Below are positions 11,086-23,328 of a stretch of 64,000 bases of DNA, in pieces (positions within the stretch are counted from its first letter, which is position 1; each line of letters begins with the position of its first letter). Location: contig PYIU01000005.1 of NCBI GenBank assembly GCA_003415625.1, positions 2,423,001 through 2,487,000 on the forward strand, read 5' to 3'. The notes beneath the pieces were generated by a model. It was not told where the DNA came from. It did not search any database and worked only from the letters and a program-made list of their open reading frames with translations. The DNA is from Aquanectria penicillioides (taxonomy: Eukaryota > Ascomycota > Sordariomycetes > Hypocreales > Nectriaceae). The translations under genes and the position numbers were made by a program.

Positions 11086-13302
11086 TTATGCGAGCCTAAA
11101 CTCGGGAACCTCGCCCATCTCGTTGACTTGCTGGCCGCCAAGCTTGTAGGAGGCCCGCCAGCGCAGCTTGACTGAGTCGACCTTCTGAGCGTGGTTGCCG
11201 GCATGCCAGATCTGGACATTCTGGGTGATGCCGCGACTCTGGTTCGGGGCAAGATCCCGGCCGGTTTGCGCCTGGAGTTGAAGTTCGTAGCCCTGAGAGA
11301 GTTCGTGCGTTAGCATTCGAGTTACTAAACTTGTTTCTACCGTTCCTTTCCTTTACAGTACAGTACAGTCATGGGACAGAGGGGTCATCTATGGGTTGCT
11401 TACCCTTGTAACAGCGAGCTGGTAGTGCAGCTCGTTGATGGGCTGGGGCACCTTGTTGGAGAAAGCAAAAGAAATGCTCATAGAAGTCGGCGAGGCAGGG
11501 CTGCGGGTGGCAATCATTTCGATGCGAAGGTTTGTGTCGCTGACGGTGGCTTGGTGTTGCTTTGGCTTAGTGGGCTCTGGGGGCAGCGCCGAGGAGAAGC
11601 TCCACTCATCATCATCGTTGGATGTGGCGGCGGGGGCGGGGGCAGCAGCAGGCTGAGGAGGAGGGGCAGGGGAGGCTCGCTGAGAGCTGCTCAGAGGGGA
11701 AGCCAGAGCTGCAAAGGGATCCTGGGCGGGCTGTTGAGGCGGAGCATGCACTGATTGCGAGTACATGGGGAGCTGGGGGGTTGATGATTGCGAAGGGGGC
11801 TGAGAGCCGAAGCCTGAGAATTGGGAGAAGGGAGGAGGAGTTGGTTGGTTGGAGACGGGACCCTTGGCGGAGTTGTCCTGGGTCATTGAGGAGAGAAGGG
11901 CAGGGCCAGGGATATCTATCATGTTGGTTAGTATATGTATATATACACGTGATGCTGTGAGTTAGACTTGATTCGTGCAACTTACTCTGGTTTGCGCCAA
12001 AGCCGAGGACGATGTTGCCGCCCTGGCCAAAGGAACTCGGCTGGCCGCCAAGGTCCAACCCGAGGAGGTCATTCTCAAGACCAGACGTGCTCGCAGGCGC
12101 AGCCGCGCTGCCTGAAGGGGCACCGTTGCTGCCGTTGGTACTCGAGGGTTCCGCATCAAAGTCGATGAGAGAGAGCTCGTTGGCAGCACTGGAAGAGCCT
12201 GCGGCAGTAGAGGTACTCGATGATGGGGGAGCTCCGACCGCGATCTTGGCAGCTCCCTCCACGTCGCCCTTCTTCATCAGCTTGTATCGCTCGACGGTTC
12301 GGTGTATGCTGTCGTTGATCTCCAAAAGCTTCGCAACGGCTTCGTGGTCGTCCGACTCCTCTTCGCACATCTTCTGGATCTTGGGTTGGGCGCTTTGTAG
12401 AGCAGCGGCTAGTTCGCTAAAGACATCGCCGTCTTGCATCTTGTCGCCCTCCTGGAAAGCTTCTAACCGCTCCTCTAACAGACGTGCCTTGGCCTGGATC
12501 TTGCCAACCTCTTCGGCGGCCTTGGCGCGGTAATCGGTCTTGGTTCGGGTATCGTAGCCAGCCATGACTTTCATGAGACGGTTGGCTTCTTGCAGGTCTT
12601 CGGGGGCACCGCGTCGGATGAGTTCTTGGAGCTTAGCTGATTGCGCCTCTCGTTCCTCCTCTTCCATCTCTTCGGCGGACTTTAGGTTCTGAGGCGGAGT
12701 CAGCATGAGGCATGTTCGAAGATGCTTGCAGAGGCAACGGGTGGGAAAGAGCTTACATCACTGGGGTTCAGAACGGCGGCATCTTCTCTTCTGACCTCGG
12801 GGAACACGTATCCCTTGTAGCTTAGCAGACGGTGCATGTCCCTGATGAATCCCAGATCCTCCTTGTACCGACTGGTCTCGCATATCGTGCCCCGCCACTC
12901 CTCGATGGCCTCGAGGATCTTTGCCTGGACTCGGGTCGGGCGGATGGGCGGACGCTCGGGGAACCTCCTGACAAGCTCATTGAGGAAGTCCTTTGTGCTG
13001 ATCTGGAGCTGGAAGGGATAGCCGCAGTTCTTGACGCAGATGTCGAGGAGGTTGAGGGCAAGAAGGGCGACATTGGGATTGCGGTGGTTGATGTAGCCGA
13101 CAATGGCGGTGGCGGCCTCGCGCGGAGTGCTGCCCTTCTTGGAGTTGATGAGGTCTGCGATCTCGAGATTGAGGGCGAGGTTGGGCTCGTAGTTCTCGGG
13201 GCTGCAGGCGGCCTGGATGAAGCGCAGGAGCTGGGAGGGGGCCCGGCCGCCCAGCTCGCCCCAACGATCGCGAGCGGCGGCGCGGGCACTTGCGGCTTCC
13301 AT
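11086..13302 (-). CDS. GGA: GGA-type clathrin adaptor (VHS, GAT and gamma-ear domains)
   Basis: Four exons on the minus strand (13302-12757, 12688-11986, 11915-11404, 11292-11086), 655 residues. Introns are 68, 70 and 111 bp with donors GTAAGC, GTAAGT, GTAAGC and branches GCTGAC, TACTAAC, GCTAAC. GGA proteins are Arf-dependent adaptors that recruit clathrin at the trans-Golgi and sort cargo to endosomes. Exon 1 encodes the VHS domain (about residues 15-160, with NPNVALLALNLLD and ERPPIRPTRVQAKILEAIE). Exon 2 begins the GAT domain (about 185-330, helical, acidic and Gln-rich) followed by a Ser/Ala-rich hinge holding a clathrin-box-like LLGLDL near residue 390. The hinge continues through Pro/Gln-rich sequence and a DDDEW motif; the gamma-adaptin ear spans about 530-655 and ends EVPEFRLA. 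Length is slightly above yeast Gga1/Gga2. The start at 13302 places the VHS domain close to the N-terminus; upstream in-frame codons are low-complexity. Confidence 0.92.
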
Positions 13303-13680
13303 GGTGGAGGGAGACGGAGATGGAGAGGTGCAGGCGTCGGTCGAGACAAGATGCGATGACGAGACGATGCGAGGCGGAGCGGGGCGGAAGGAGGGGGGGA
13401 TGAGAGTGGAAGGTGAGCGACAAGGTGAGGCGATCCCCGGTCCGGCCAAGCTGGCGGATAGCTGGAAGGCTGGAGGAGTGAGGGAAGCGGGGCGGAATAC
13501 CTGTCGTCTCGCCTGCAGACGGGCAGGGGTAGCAGTGTCGCACGGGTAGCGCCCTTTGGCCTTTCGGTTCTGGCTAGGGCGCGTGGGCCTGGATGATGGA
13601 CGGACAAGGGAGGCCCGGAGAGGCTGAGAGAGGGCTGAGATCAGGTCGCCGCTACCAGCAAAGGCCCGGAGGCTGACATT

Positions 13681-13768
13681 TAGAAGCCTGGAACCCGGAA
13701 CCTGGAAACCTGGAAGCCTGGAAGCCTGGAAGACTGGAAGACTAGAAGACTAGAAGACTAGAAGAAGA
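13681..13768. repeat. Degenerate 7-8 bp minisatellite upstream of the GGA gene
   Basis: Units drift in order from CCTGGAAC through CCTGGAAG to ACTGGAAG and finally ACTAGAAG, repeated about ten times. The ordered drift suggests growth by slippage from one end. It lies about 380 bp upstream of the GGA start codon. Confidence 0.8.
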
Positions 13769-14156
13769 CCGAACGGGAAACCGGAAGCACCGTGGAAGGG
13801 CAGATTCCAGCACGGAGCGCCAGCAGGGGGGCCAGAATGCCAGAATCTGCTTGCAGGTCACACTGGGTCTAGATGCTTGATCGCGCGGGCGCTCGAAGCC
13901 CTGTCAGTCACCATCGCACAGCGAAGGGAGAATATCTGAGATGAGATGGCACACTGTCGTTTTTATTCATGTTTTATTATTTCAAGGTATTGCATGTTTT
14001 GTGTTCGTGTCAATGTGCCTCTTTTAATTTGTTGGTGCTTGTCATTAATGAACGGCATGTACTCCGTATGTCATGAATGTATGTTGTGCGCGGTGCACCA
14101 GCCACTTCTGAAGGGACACGCTGTGCATTACTCACGGATGAGGCGGTGGTGCTGCG

Positions 14157-14204
14157 TAGTGGTGGTAGTGGTGGTAGCGGTGGTGGAGGTGGTGGAGGTG
14201 GTGC
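14157..14204 (+). repeat. GGT/GGA trinucleotide tract
   Basis: Nearly pure GGT with interspersed AGT, AGC and GGA units. No gene reads through it convincingly. Confidence 0.75.
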
Positions 14205-15639
14205 TGTGTTGTGCTGTGTATACTCCGTAGAGAGCCAATGCACACGGTCTCCGTGCACCACCACCGGCTCAGGCCAAAAATTGGCGAGCCTGATACGCAG
14301 TGTCGAATTCAATTGGTGGTTCTGGAAATTCGGATGTCGTAGTTCCTGAGTAACGCCCGAACCGTACTAGGGTCACTAGCGCCGCTGGCCCCTCCAAGGC
14401 CCCTCCAAAACCCTTCCCAGGGCCCTCCTGGCTCTCCCGTTATTTTGCCCATTTACGGCACTGGGAGAGCTTCGCCGACGGGTTGTGGGCGGACGACCCA
14501 GGACGCGCTATGGAGCATTAGCTTGCTGGCTCCTTCTGACACAGGCACAGAATTCGACAACGCAGGCGTCCCATGCAGTACCTACATAGCACCTAAGTTA
14601 GCATGTTCCCAGTACGGAGTATTCCCACGGCATATTCCCACTCGGCAGCAGCATCCGGAGGACCCACGCCAAGGAGGCGCCTAATCCTCAATGTGTGTTT
14701 GATGGAGTCTGAAAGGACCTGACTAAGAGTCTAAGACCGTGCAGAGGAGGCAGGAGCCCACTGGCGGCGTCCATGCATGCCGGCCGCCACCCACTCTCTG
14801 GCTCGCTCGCGGGAACACCCATAACGTTTCCTGTCGCTTCCAGGATCTGACCGAGAACGAAATCGACCTACCGCCGTCAAGCTAATTAACCATCCCGAGC
14901 TCGCTGCCAAAAGCCCGCCGAGGGAAATAACGGCGTGCGCCACTTCATGATATCCTCCAGGTTCCCCATGCATGCATGCCACCACTGCTGGGCGCCGAAT
15001 TGCATACACCGATGGCCAAATCGGCTTTACGAGACACCCTGATTGACGGAAACCATGCCGGATATCTCTCAGCTCGAGAACCAGCAGCACCAGCACCAGC
15101 ACGAGCACAAGCATGAGCAGCCACCACCGCCGCACCCCCCCCCCTCCCCCCGGGGCCTGGTGGAACAGGGCACCACGATTAAGCACTAACTCTACCTCGT
15201 CCATTCTATGCTGTGTCTAAATTCAAACGACAATGCCAAGACTTTGGCCCCAAAATCCCCAAACTTGGATCCTTGGCGATGCTCCGCCCTGCGGTCCTTG
15301 GCCAAGGCCTCTGCCCTTTGCCCTCTGCCTTTTCTACCTCACAGCATAGAGTCTGCATCTACTTGGTCTCACTTCTGTCCCACCTCCCATGGCCTGACAA
15401 GACCCGACATCATGGCAAACAATACGAGGCAGCGAACAGAATCCCTTGACAGGCCAGCGCTAGCCCAGCACAGCCCCCCCAGCTTCTGTTGGTTACCCGC
15501 AGTGCCCATCAAATGAGACAAAATAAAATAATTAAAATCCGATAAATAAATTGTCCGAGCAGTATTTCATATACTCTCCAGCCTCGGCCTGTGCCGGATC
15601 GAATTGTACTGTCCTGTCACGACTGTCTTCTCTGAGCGA

Positions 15640-15862
15640 TACAAATCCCCCTCCTTTCCTTTTCTTTCCTTTCCTTTCCTTTCCCTCCCCTTTCCTTTTT
15701 CTCTCTTTCCCTTTTATTCCCCGGGCTCGGTTCTCACCTCCCTCTCTGTCTTCTCCCCTATTCTTTTCTTTTCCTCTCTCTATCTCCTCCTCTTCCTCCT
15801 CTTCCTCCTCCTCCTCCTCCCTCCTCTACCTCTCTCTCTCCTCCCGCCTCTTGTTTTGTTTC
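15640..15862 (+). repeat. Polypyrimidine tract upstream of the lipase gene
   Basis: About 220 bases almost free of purines, with CCTTT, CTTTC and CCTCTT units. It ends about 150 bp before the lipase start codon, so it is probably promoter or leader sequence. Confidence 0.7.
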
Positions 15863-16011
15863 TGTCACATTAAAAAAAAAAAGAGAAAACCTCCCCCTCC
15901 CTTTCCCCATCCAGTGTGCTCCTCTCCCGAAGGAGCCACTTACTCCCATCAATGGCATATTCACGCATGTGTCTCACGTTACGGTCCCACGAGTCCGTCC
16001 ATCCTTAAATA

Positions 16012-17667
16012 ATGAAGCGCTTCTTCCAGATTTCCAGAATCAAACCCAATGCAACCGTCTCTAGCTCCACGGCCTCTAATGCCCTTCCCACCTCGGGCTT
16101 CACCTTTGTCGACAATTCTCAGGGGGCATCTGCCGCTGCGTCCGAGTTGTCTGGCGCCATCGAGAATGCACTCGAGCAAATAGAGCTTGGAGGTGAGCAA
16201 GTATCCAGTCCAAATACCATGCGAGTCATCCCACTAACAAGGTGCCCCTGCCAAGGCGATTTGAATGCCCAGCTAAAACAGTTGGTCCATGGGCTGGACA
16301 GGGAGGCATCCACCTACGACAACTCCAAAGTCAACGAGAAACAACCTTGTGTCGAGTGGAAATGGTAAAAATAGCTCTATGGTCCCTGTCATCTTTGTGT
16401 GTCTCACCTCGGGCTGACCGTGCCACCTCACCCCCAGCTCCCGAGCAACAGCCCAGCTGGTTTCCCTGGCCTGGAAATGCACTCATGACACTTACAACAC
16501 CGCCAGCGATATCGTCAATACCACAGATTACAATGCTCAAAGCGATTACTTCGACACCCCATCACTTGGCGGGACCGTCAAGGCCTGGACCTCGACCCTC
16601 ATTTCCCCCACTAACGATTCGGATCTCCGAGGTGATTTTCTGCCCGCGTTGGTCATTGCGATCCGAGGTAGCGCAAGCAAAATGGATCACGTCGCCAATG
16701 CAAATGAGGGCCTAGAAGAAGTCAATCCATTTATTGTACGCCATTGATAACGGATTTTCAGGGGCTGGGTGTTGCTAACTCCGAGACTAGGATCCTAGTG
16801 TATCCAGCAGCTCGGATCTCCTTGCCCATGCTATGTTTCTCAATAGTGCCCAAGCTTTGGAGGAAGCTGTATCACAAAGGATCCAACGCTATGTCAACAC
16901 TCATGGCCAGGGCATGAAACACGTGTTGATCACAGGCCACTCTGCTGGCGGGGCTGTGGCCTCTCTACTCTTTCTCCACTACCTCTCCAAGACGGACTTG
17001 GGTCAGAATGAACATGATAATAGTAATGGAAAAACACCCGGTTGCTAACTGGTTTGCAGGAAAACAACTGAGATTCTCTTGCATCACCTTTGGTTCACCT
17101 CCCTCAATTACCGCCCCCATCGACCTATCAAAATACCAAACCCCAACAGCACCAACCATCGCACTCAACCTAATCAACGAATTCGACCCAGTCACCCGCG
17201 CAGACAGGGTGTACATCCTATCCCTCGTGAACCTTGTCAGATCTATGTATGGCCAGCGCCCAATTTCTCTCAAAGAAGACACGACGAAGGACGACGAGAG
17301 GACCCTGGCCAACACCTCAAGAGGCAAAGGCAAACAACCAGAGCCCGTTGCTAAGAAACTACCGATAGCTTTGACGAGAGATTTCTCGCTCAGTGGCCGC
17401 AATGTTTGGCCAGTTCCAAAACTCTTTTCTCACCACGTTGGCCCTAAAGTTGTGCTTCTGATGCGATTGGACGAGGATGACATTCGGCTACGAGCTGTTG
17501 AAGTTCCGAATAGTGAATTTGAGAAGCTGTTGTTCTGCAGAATAGCCGTCCACAGCAGTGCGTGTTACTCTGAGCGAGTCAGATTGATACACGATGGCGC
17601 CTTCAATCGCCGTAAGGGGTGGACAGGGAAGGAGGTCGATGCCCCGATTGCGCCAGGGTGCCTTTGA
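16012..17667 (+). CDS. Class 3 (alpha/beta hydrolase) lipase
   Basis: Five exons: 16012-16192, 16256-16364, 16438-16735, 16791-17001, 17060-17667; 468 residues. Introns are 63, 73, 55, 58 bp, with branches ACTAAC, GCTGAC, GCTAAC, GCTAAC. The catalytic set of a lipase_3 fold can be placed: nucleophile Ser247 in GHSAGG, Asp309 in NEFDPVTRAD, and a His candidate at 431 in IAVHSSACYSERV. The strand ALVIAIRGS before the nucleophile matches the oxyanion strand of the family. It probably hydrolyses acyl esters such as mono/diacylglycerols; substrate cannot be told from sequence. The N-terminus is not a clear signal peptide (MKRFFQISRIKPNATV), so a cytosolic enzyme is more likely than a secreted one. 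The final exon carries a charged insert rich in Lys and Asp after the Asp strand. Exon joins keep frame throughout, so the model is firm. Confidence 0.85.
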
Positions 17668-20600
17668 AGAAGGAGCTTACGACCAACTCATGACTGACGA
17701 CGCAATACGACCAAGTTGCACGAAATAGTTCAAGTGATGATAAACCGCAACAAATCGATTTTATTTCACTTCGCCACTACTCATGGTACCAACCAAGGCC
17801 TTTTCCAACTCTAAAGCCCACAGTGAGCGGGGAGTTCGGCCGCTCATACTTGTTCCCCAAGCCCGAAGACCCCCAGTCACATATCCCGTGGCTGTGAAGG
17901 CGTGATTGAGGACCGGGCGGACCTCAAACGCCTATTCGCTTTGAATATATCCCACCATCAATCAAATATCGCAAGCCATTTCAGATCAAGACTGCAAGCT
18001 TTCTTTTTCAACCGAAATGCCTGGGATTCCTGACACAACTGCCGCATAAGTCCTAGTCCATCAACTAGACGCGGATCAGCTCTCGAGGACATAGGGCGAC
18101 GGCCCAGTGGCGCACTGTACTACCCCAAGGCGATTATCAGGAAGGTAGGCGGGGAGCCAACAAAAGGGCCCCGAGGGTGCGGATGACGAATTCACACAAT
18201 CACATTGCCTAAAGATGCATCAATAAGACATGTGATGAATCGGTAGCCAATATTCTACGCTATCATGATGCTTGCATTGGTGGCGGTGGGGCGTTGGCCG
18301 AATCTGTGGTCTAGATCTGCTCGCTAGATACAGAGAACTCGACAACGCGACGTGTGGTGCGTTTCTGCGGCCTGATCTGCCGACTCTCGGTATTGGTTCT
18401 CCACGCCACTAGTCGCTTACATGACAACCCCCGGCTTTTCTTCTCTTTCCCTCGACCACGATTTGGTGTCGACTTGTCATATCAATTTCGGACACCTGGA
18501 ACAACCAGCCTAGATCTTGCTTTTGAATAGCGCTATGTTCTGGATGGGACCTCGCAGATGTATCAATTTCCCGCAGCTACTAACTGATGAGAGTGAGAGC
18601 CCACGAATCCTAGACAGCTTCTCGGATCAATCCCCCAAGATCGGTCTAGCATTTTCGTTAGCCATTTTCGGGACCCGAATCTCCAACATGGCAATGGTGT
18701 TACACCCATGAAATACACGTCCTCTTTCGCATGTTCGGTGTTTCCCGTTTTGGTTGCAGATAGTGGGACTGAGGACGCGTATGTCAAACACTGAATTAAG
18801 ATTGTCACGGGGAACAGCAGCAGGGGTTGGGTTACCAACACACAGGCTGCAGTCATGCTCATCTCATTGATCTACTCCGGTCTACTCCAGGGTTTGAAGG
18901 ATTATGGAGCAATTGGAAAGCCCGGGTCTGTGTGTGATGCCATGTCGCTTGACGAGAAGGCAGCAGTCCATATGCTCCACCAATCCCAGTGAAACTTGAG
19001 CTGGCGACGAGGACACTAACTGGACCAGACGGTTCAGTAAATTAACCCAGCGTGAAGTTGTATAGGGAGCTACACGGGCATCGACTCGCAAAAAATGTTA
19101 TTTGCGTGTCCATGTTGGTCCGTCCGTAATAAGACTGCGCAGACTCGCGTGTCACCAACACCACTAAACAAGTTGAATTGAGGCAACTCGTCTCAAGATT
19201 CACTTGGCAAAGGAAGAAGCGATTTAAAATTTGACTTCAAAATCACTTGGAAAAAAAAAGCAACTTTGAGGAACTCGCCGGGCGGAAACCCATGTCGGCC
19301 AAGACATGGTGCTGTAAAGTGCATGCGATATCGGGCAGAGTTGAACCATGGCGTCTCAAAACATTGGACTCAGAAGTGAGTGGCTAAATGTCTAATTGAG
19401 ATAGGCATGCTAAGCTGGTGCAAGAGTGGGAGAAACATATGGCTATGGTCATCTGTTAGGACGTCAATGGTGTTGCGCCCCGAATTTTTTCAAAGGCACC
19501 CAGCGCGGTAGGTGCCGTGATGATGCCGCACAAAATAGAACGGGCCTATGATAATCTGTGGCCAAAAACTGGAGAAGGGATAAACATGCTAGGTGAAGTT
19601 CTCTGCAGGCCATGCAGTGCCAAGGCATAATTTGGGATGATGGCAGTGTTGGAAGCTTGACTTAGAGCGGAGATGCCACGGTTCGCAAGACGACGGATTG
19701 GGTACAAGCCCAGTAGGAAGATGTTGGTGTCGCAGGGGCTGGGGCGGGAGTATAATCAGATCAGGAATAGAAGTGAGATAGATGCTCATTCATCTCAGGG
19801 CACAAATAGTTAGAGGAGACTTTGCTGTGAATTGTAAGTGTGTCATGGCGGATTTCCAGGTGCTGGACCGCCCTCGCTCGATCTGCGGAAAGGGTGATGA
19901 CCTTTCTTTACTGTGCGCAGCCCGATCTCGCAAGGCCGTAATTCGGATCATATTAGACATGCAAACGAAAAAGGCGACATCGTCGGCATTGATAGATGAC
20001 GCGTGTTGGGTATTGTAGGACAAGGATGCGGACTCTCGAGATAGAATTAGGAACTGACACAGTGCACAGTGCCGATGCAACCATGTGTACCGTGTGGACC
20101 AGTAACAGCCCTCCCAAGCCCCCATGTAAGGCTTCTCAGTAAGCTTATATTGACTGTGCAAGTTGCACGAACCAATATCATTTGCTCGCTATACCCGCTA
20201 TTCCGCCTTGTATTTCAGATCTAGACCTATGTATCGAAGGAGGCTTAGATGATCCTGACGACAACATGTCAAAACCGAGCTTGGGCAAGTTTCCCTAGTA
20301 AGTGGACTTGTTGTCCACAGTGCGTTGATATTTAACGCACTATTGGGAAACCACTTTCTTGAACTGTCGCATCATGTAGTGTCTCACACACAATTGTTCA
20401 TTGTGTTCTGTTCAATAATTTTTCTTTTGGACTCTATGCTGCGCTGATCGTGGAACTTTGTCGATAAGGGTATGGTCTCTTATGAAGGGAAAACTTGATT
20501 TATGATGTCCTGACACCTTGTTCAAGTTCCTGCGTTTTAAACAATGCATGGTATCGAAAAGGAGGCATGTGTCGGAGTAGCTCGGCCGAAAGAATTGTGA

Positions 20601-21871
20601 TATAGAAGGTTGCAAAGGTATTTGTATGTGTCAATGATTTACTCTGAGGTTAAATGGGGAAATGGAACTGGTAATGCAGTAGCACTTGGAGGACATCTCA
20701 GACGGCTGCATGGTATCTATCCTTGGATGAGATGTGCTCAAGGGCCAGGGCAGACTCGAACAGGGGCGACACCTTCGATTTGGACGCAAGCTCGTACCAT
20801 GTAGCAGTTGATCCTTTCGAGTTACGCCTGGGTAAGGACTAAGAAGTCGACATGTGGCATTTGCATTTGTTTGTTCAATCCTCATCACAGATGATGCTAT
20901 TCCCAGATACTGTACTCGCAGTCACTACGCAGCGTGGAGACCCTGGCACAGTTGGCATCATCTGTCGGTGCGCTCCCCTTGCAATGTAACCTGAAAAAAG
21001 AGAAACACGGTGCAAAATTTTGCCTTTTCAACTAGGCGCTCGGGAATAAATTTATTGTAACAATGATCTACAAGCTATTTTGTTCAATGATTCTCATGAT
21101 TTGAAAGGCTTGTAAGGAAATGGGTAAGTGCTGCAGTGTAGTACGTATTATGGATGCAGGCGACAAGCGATAACCCGATAGCTCCTCGGTTACGATAACG
21201 AACTTCCAGTTCGGGAGTTATTCTTAGACTAGAAACCCTCCGATCAGCGAATAGCAGTTGTGTTTGTAGATGAAACAAGCAAATGCATATGTGGATGTAT
21301 GTCGCAGGTGAAATCAACATTTGATCCTCTTACGCTTCTTGAATTGATTTCCATGTTGCCCGTGTATGCAAATTTTTTTTTTTTAGTTATTATTTTATTT
21401 TATTTTTGCGTGCATGATGCAGATTGGAGACAAGCCACTACCCCAGCTTCAATGGAGAAAAAAAAAACAAAAAAAAAAAAACAAAGAATGGATGCTTGGC
21501 GGGCCAATTATGAATGGCGTGTAAGACGGGTGAATAATGACGTTGCGACCAACTCTGCAGCAAACGCTGGGATTAGCATCCTAATTTCCTTAATGCCTAC
21601 CGGTACCACGGCGCTTTGGTTGGCTTGATCCTGACAAATAGCACAGCCCACGGGTTTCATGTGTTGGCATTTACTGCGTCAGCGCAGCCGTGCGAGGCGC
21701 AGTGCACTCGGGCGCATATTCTTCCACCCGGCTGTGATGGTCGTCAGACGCGATGACCCCTAAGGACGTCGTTTTGACTCTTCAGAAGCCGGTAATTGGT
21801 CCGAGAGACGCTGCTGCTCCTGTTGGCATCGGAATCGCTTCATTCGAACCTCGTCCTAGGACCCGGCAACC
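17668..21871. other. 4.2 kb gene-poor stretch
   Basis: No open frame longer than about 125 codons and none resembling a known protein; no terminal repeats or transposase motifs found. It includes the three-way-junction inverted repeat at 20289-20351 and short A/T homopolymers near 21371 and 21460. It could contain non-coding transcripts or the worn remains of a mobile element, but I see no direct sign of either. Confidence 0.5.
20289..20351. repeat. Compact three-way-junction inverted repeat
   Basis: An outer 7-bp stem GTTTCCC (20289-20295) with GGGAAAC (20345-20351) encloses two perfect hairpins. Hairpin 1 is GTGGAC/GTCCAC (20302-20307 with 20313-20318, loop 5). Hairpin 2 is GTGCGTT/AACGCAC (20320-20326 with 20334-20340, loop 7). 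The hairpins are separated by one base. This is read directly from the sequence; whether it is RNA, a DNA cruciform or chance is unknown. Confidence 0.6.
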
Positions 21872-22838
21872 ATGGCGAGGCTCGGGAGAAAGGGTCTGGC
21901 CGGCCTCATCCGCTTCATCTGCCACATCCCCACCGCGCTTGTCGGCATTTGGTCAACCAACTTCTATGACCAGGGGAATTTGATGCCAGGTTTCTACAAC
22001 AGGTTCCCGCATTCTGAACTTATGCTTCGAGGACTGCTTGTTACTGGAAGTGCTGTATGTGTGCTCCTCCTCCTCCTCCTCCTCCTCCTCCTCGTGACGT
22101 TGACAAACGTCGAGCCAGCCCGGCGGTAAGAATACTGACGTCATCTAGGGCTTCATGATGTTTGGCTGGAACATGTTGATCATCATTCCGTCAACAAGGC
22201 TTCAAGGGCTGGCTCTGGGCTCTGTTGGCATGGTGGATCTGGCCCTGGCGCTCATTCTAGTTGCGGGTATACTCATCCAAGCCTTTAGTCTTCCCTTGAC
22301 TTATCCGGCCTGCGATGACGACCTCCCAGGCCACGGCCACTTGAGACTGGCCTCTGGAGCGCGGTCGTCCATTTTTGACGAAACCTCTCGCCAGTGCTGC
22401 AGAGCAATGGTACGGAACTGGGCCTTTACCATTACAATCGCGTAAGTCATGACACCTTGATGAATATCGAGACGTCCACCAAAGACCTGCCGCTAACATA
22501 GACGGAACCAACCAAACAGCGTATTATATCTAATTTGCGCGACGCTCACCTTGTGGTTGGGCTTCAGCGGGGCTCGTGAAGATGCCAGGCTTGGCCGACC
22601 CAGTCCGACAGATGCGTGGATTACTGACGTTTGGAGGAAAGCAAAGAGCATCGTGGGCTTGAACGGCAAGGGCAATTACGAGCGACTCGATGGAGGCACC
22701 GCCATGTGTGAAAATAGGCTAGCGGCTGGAAGAGATGGCTCGAATGGCTCGATGGGCCGCAGTCTCGGCCAAGACGACGCAGAATTGGGAAACTTGACCC
22801 GTTCGTCGTCCAAGGAGAGCGAGAGCAAGGCTGATTAG
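21872..22838 (+). CDS. Predicted four-pass membrane protein, MARVEL-like topology
   Basis: Three exons (21872-22054, 22149-22441, 22520-22838), 264 residues; introns of 94 and 78 bp with donors GTATGT and GTAAGT. I do not recognise the family with certainty. Four hydrophobic segments are visible: about residues 8-25, 50-75, 80-108 and 152-176, with a cytosol-like C-terminal tail of about 80 residues rich in Gly, Ser and acidic residues. Spacing of the helices is like fungal MARVEL-type proteins, but no diagnostic motif is seen. A conserved-looking region between helices 1 and 2 reads NFYDQGNLMPGFYNRFPHS. The first intron contains a (CTC)n microsatellite right after the donor. The third exon is joined through acceptor ACAG at 22519, the only one that keeps the fourth helix in frame. 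Confidence 0.72.
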
Positions 22839-23295
22839 ATTTATCCGCATAGGAAATTTGTGATATTAGAGAAATGGGATCACGGGAACTGGGCGGAAAT
22901 TGTACTTTTAGACAAAATGGAGTCATACACGGGAATCCTGGAAACTAGCATAGAAGAGTTGCTTGAGATGCATCATGGAATGATGGAAGAACAAATCTTG
23001 TTTTCTTTTCCTCCTTGAGAATTTGACCAATTTCTACTCAACGTGGGAGCCCACTCAATTTACCGATATTAAGAATGCGCAATGCACCTGATAGTTGCTT
23101 CAGATGTTGTCTACAGCACGCCATTGTTTTTGAGCAACTCCTGGTTTGTCGAACATCGAGGTGCTGAGACATGTCTGGATTTCTGCAGCCACAGTCTTCA
23201 CTTGTCTTAACACCAAAACTTGAGAGGCAGTATGATTTATTGGCCAGCAACTTTATGATAGATGGATGCAGTAAGACGGCATAAAGGACTGGCAG

Positions 23296-23328
<33 letters not shown>

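Larger units (their letters stand above)
13303..16011. other. Intergenic region with minisatellite and microsatellites
   Basis: No conserved coding frame. It contains a degenerate GGAAGCCT/GACTAGAA tandem array (13681-13768), a GGT/GGA-rich tract (14157-14204), CAGCAC-type repeats (about 15083-15120), TACTCCGTA or its complement three times (14060-14068, 14221-14229, 14613-14621), and a 220-base polypyrimidine stretch (15640-15862) just before the lipase gene. Confidence 0.6.

Noticed and set aside
15208..15516. 102-codon frame before the lipase gene
   Set aside because: No domain resemblance; lies in simple-repeat intergenic DNA.
22072..22095. Poly-Leu coding run in the membrane protein
   Set aside because: It is the (CTC)n repeat inside intron 1; splice sites on both sides join conserved-looking helices in frame.
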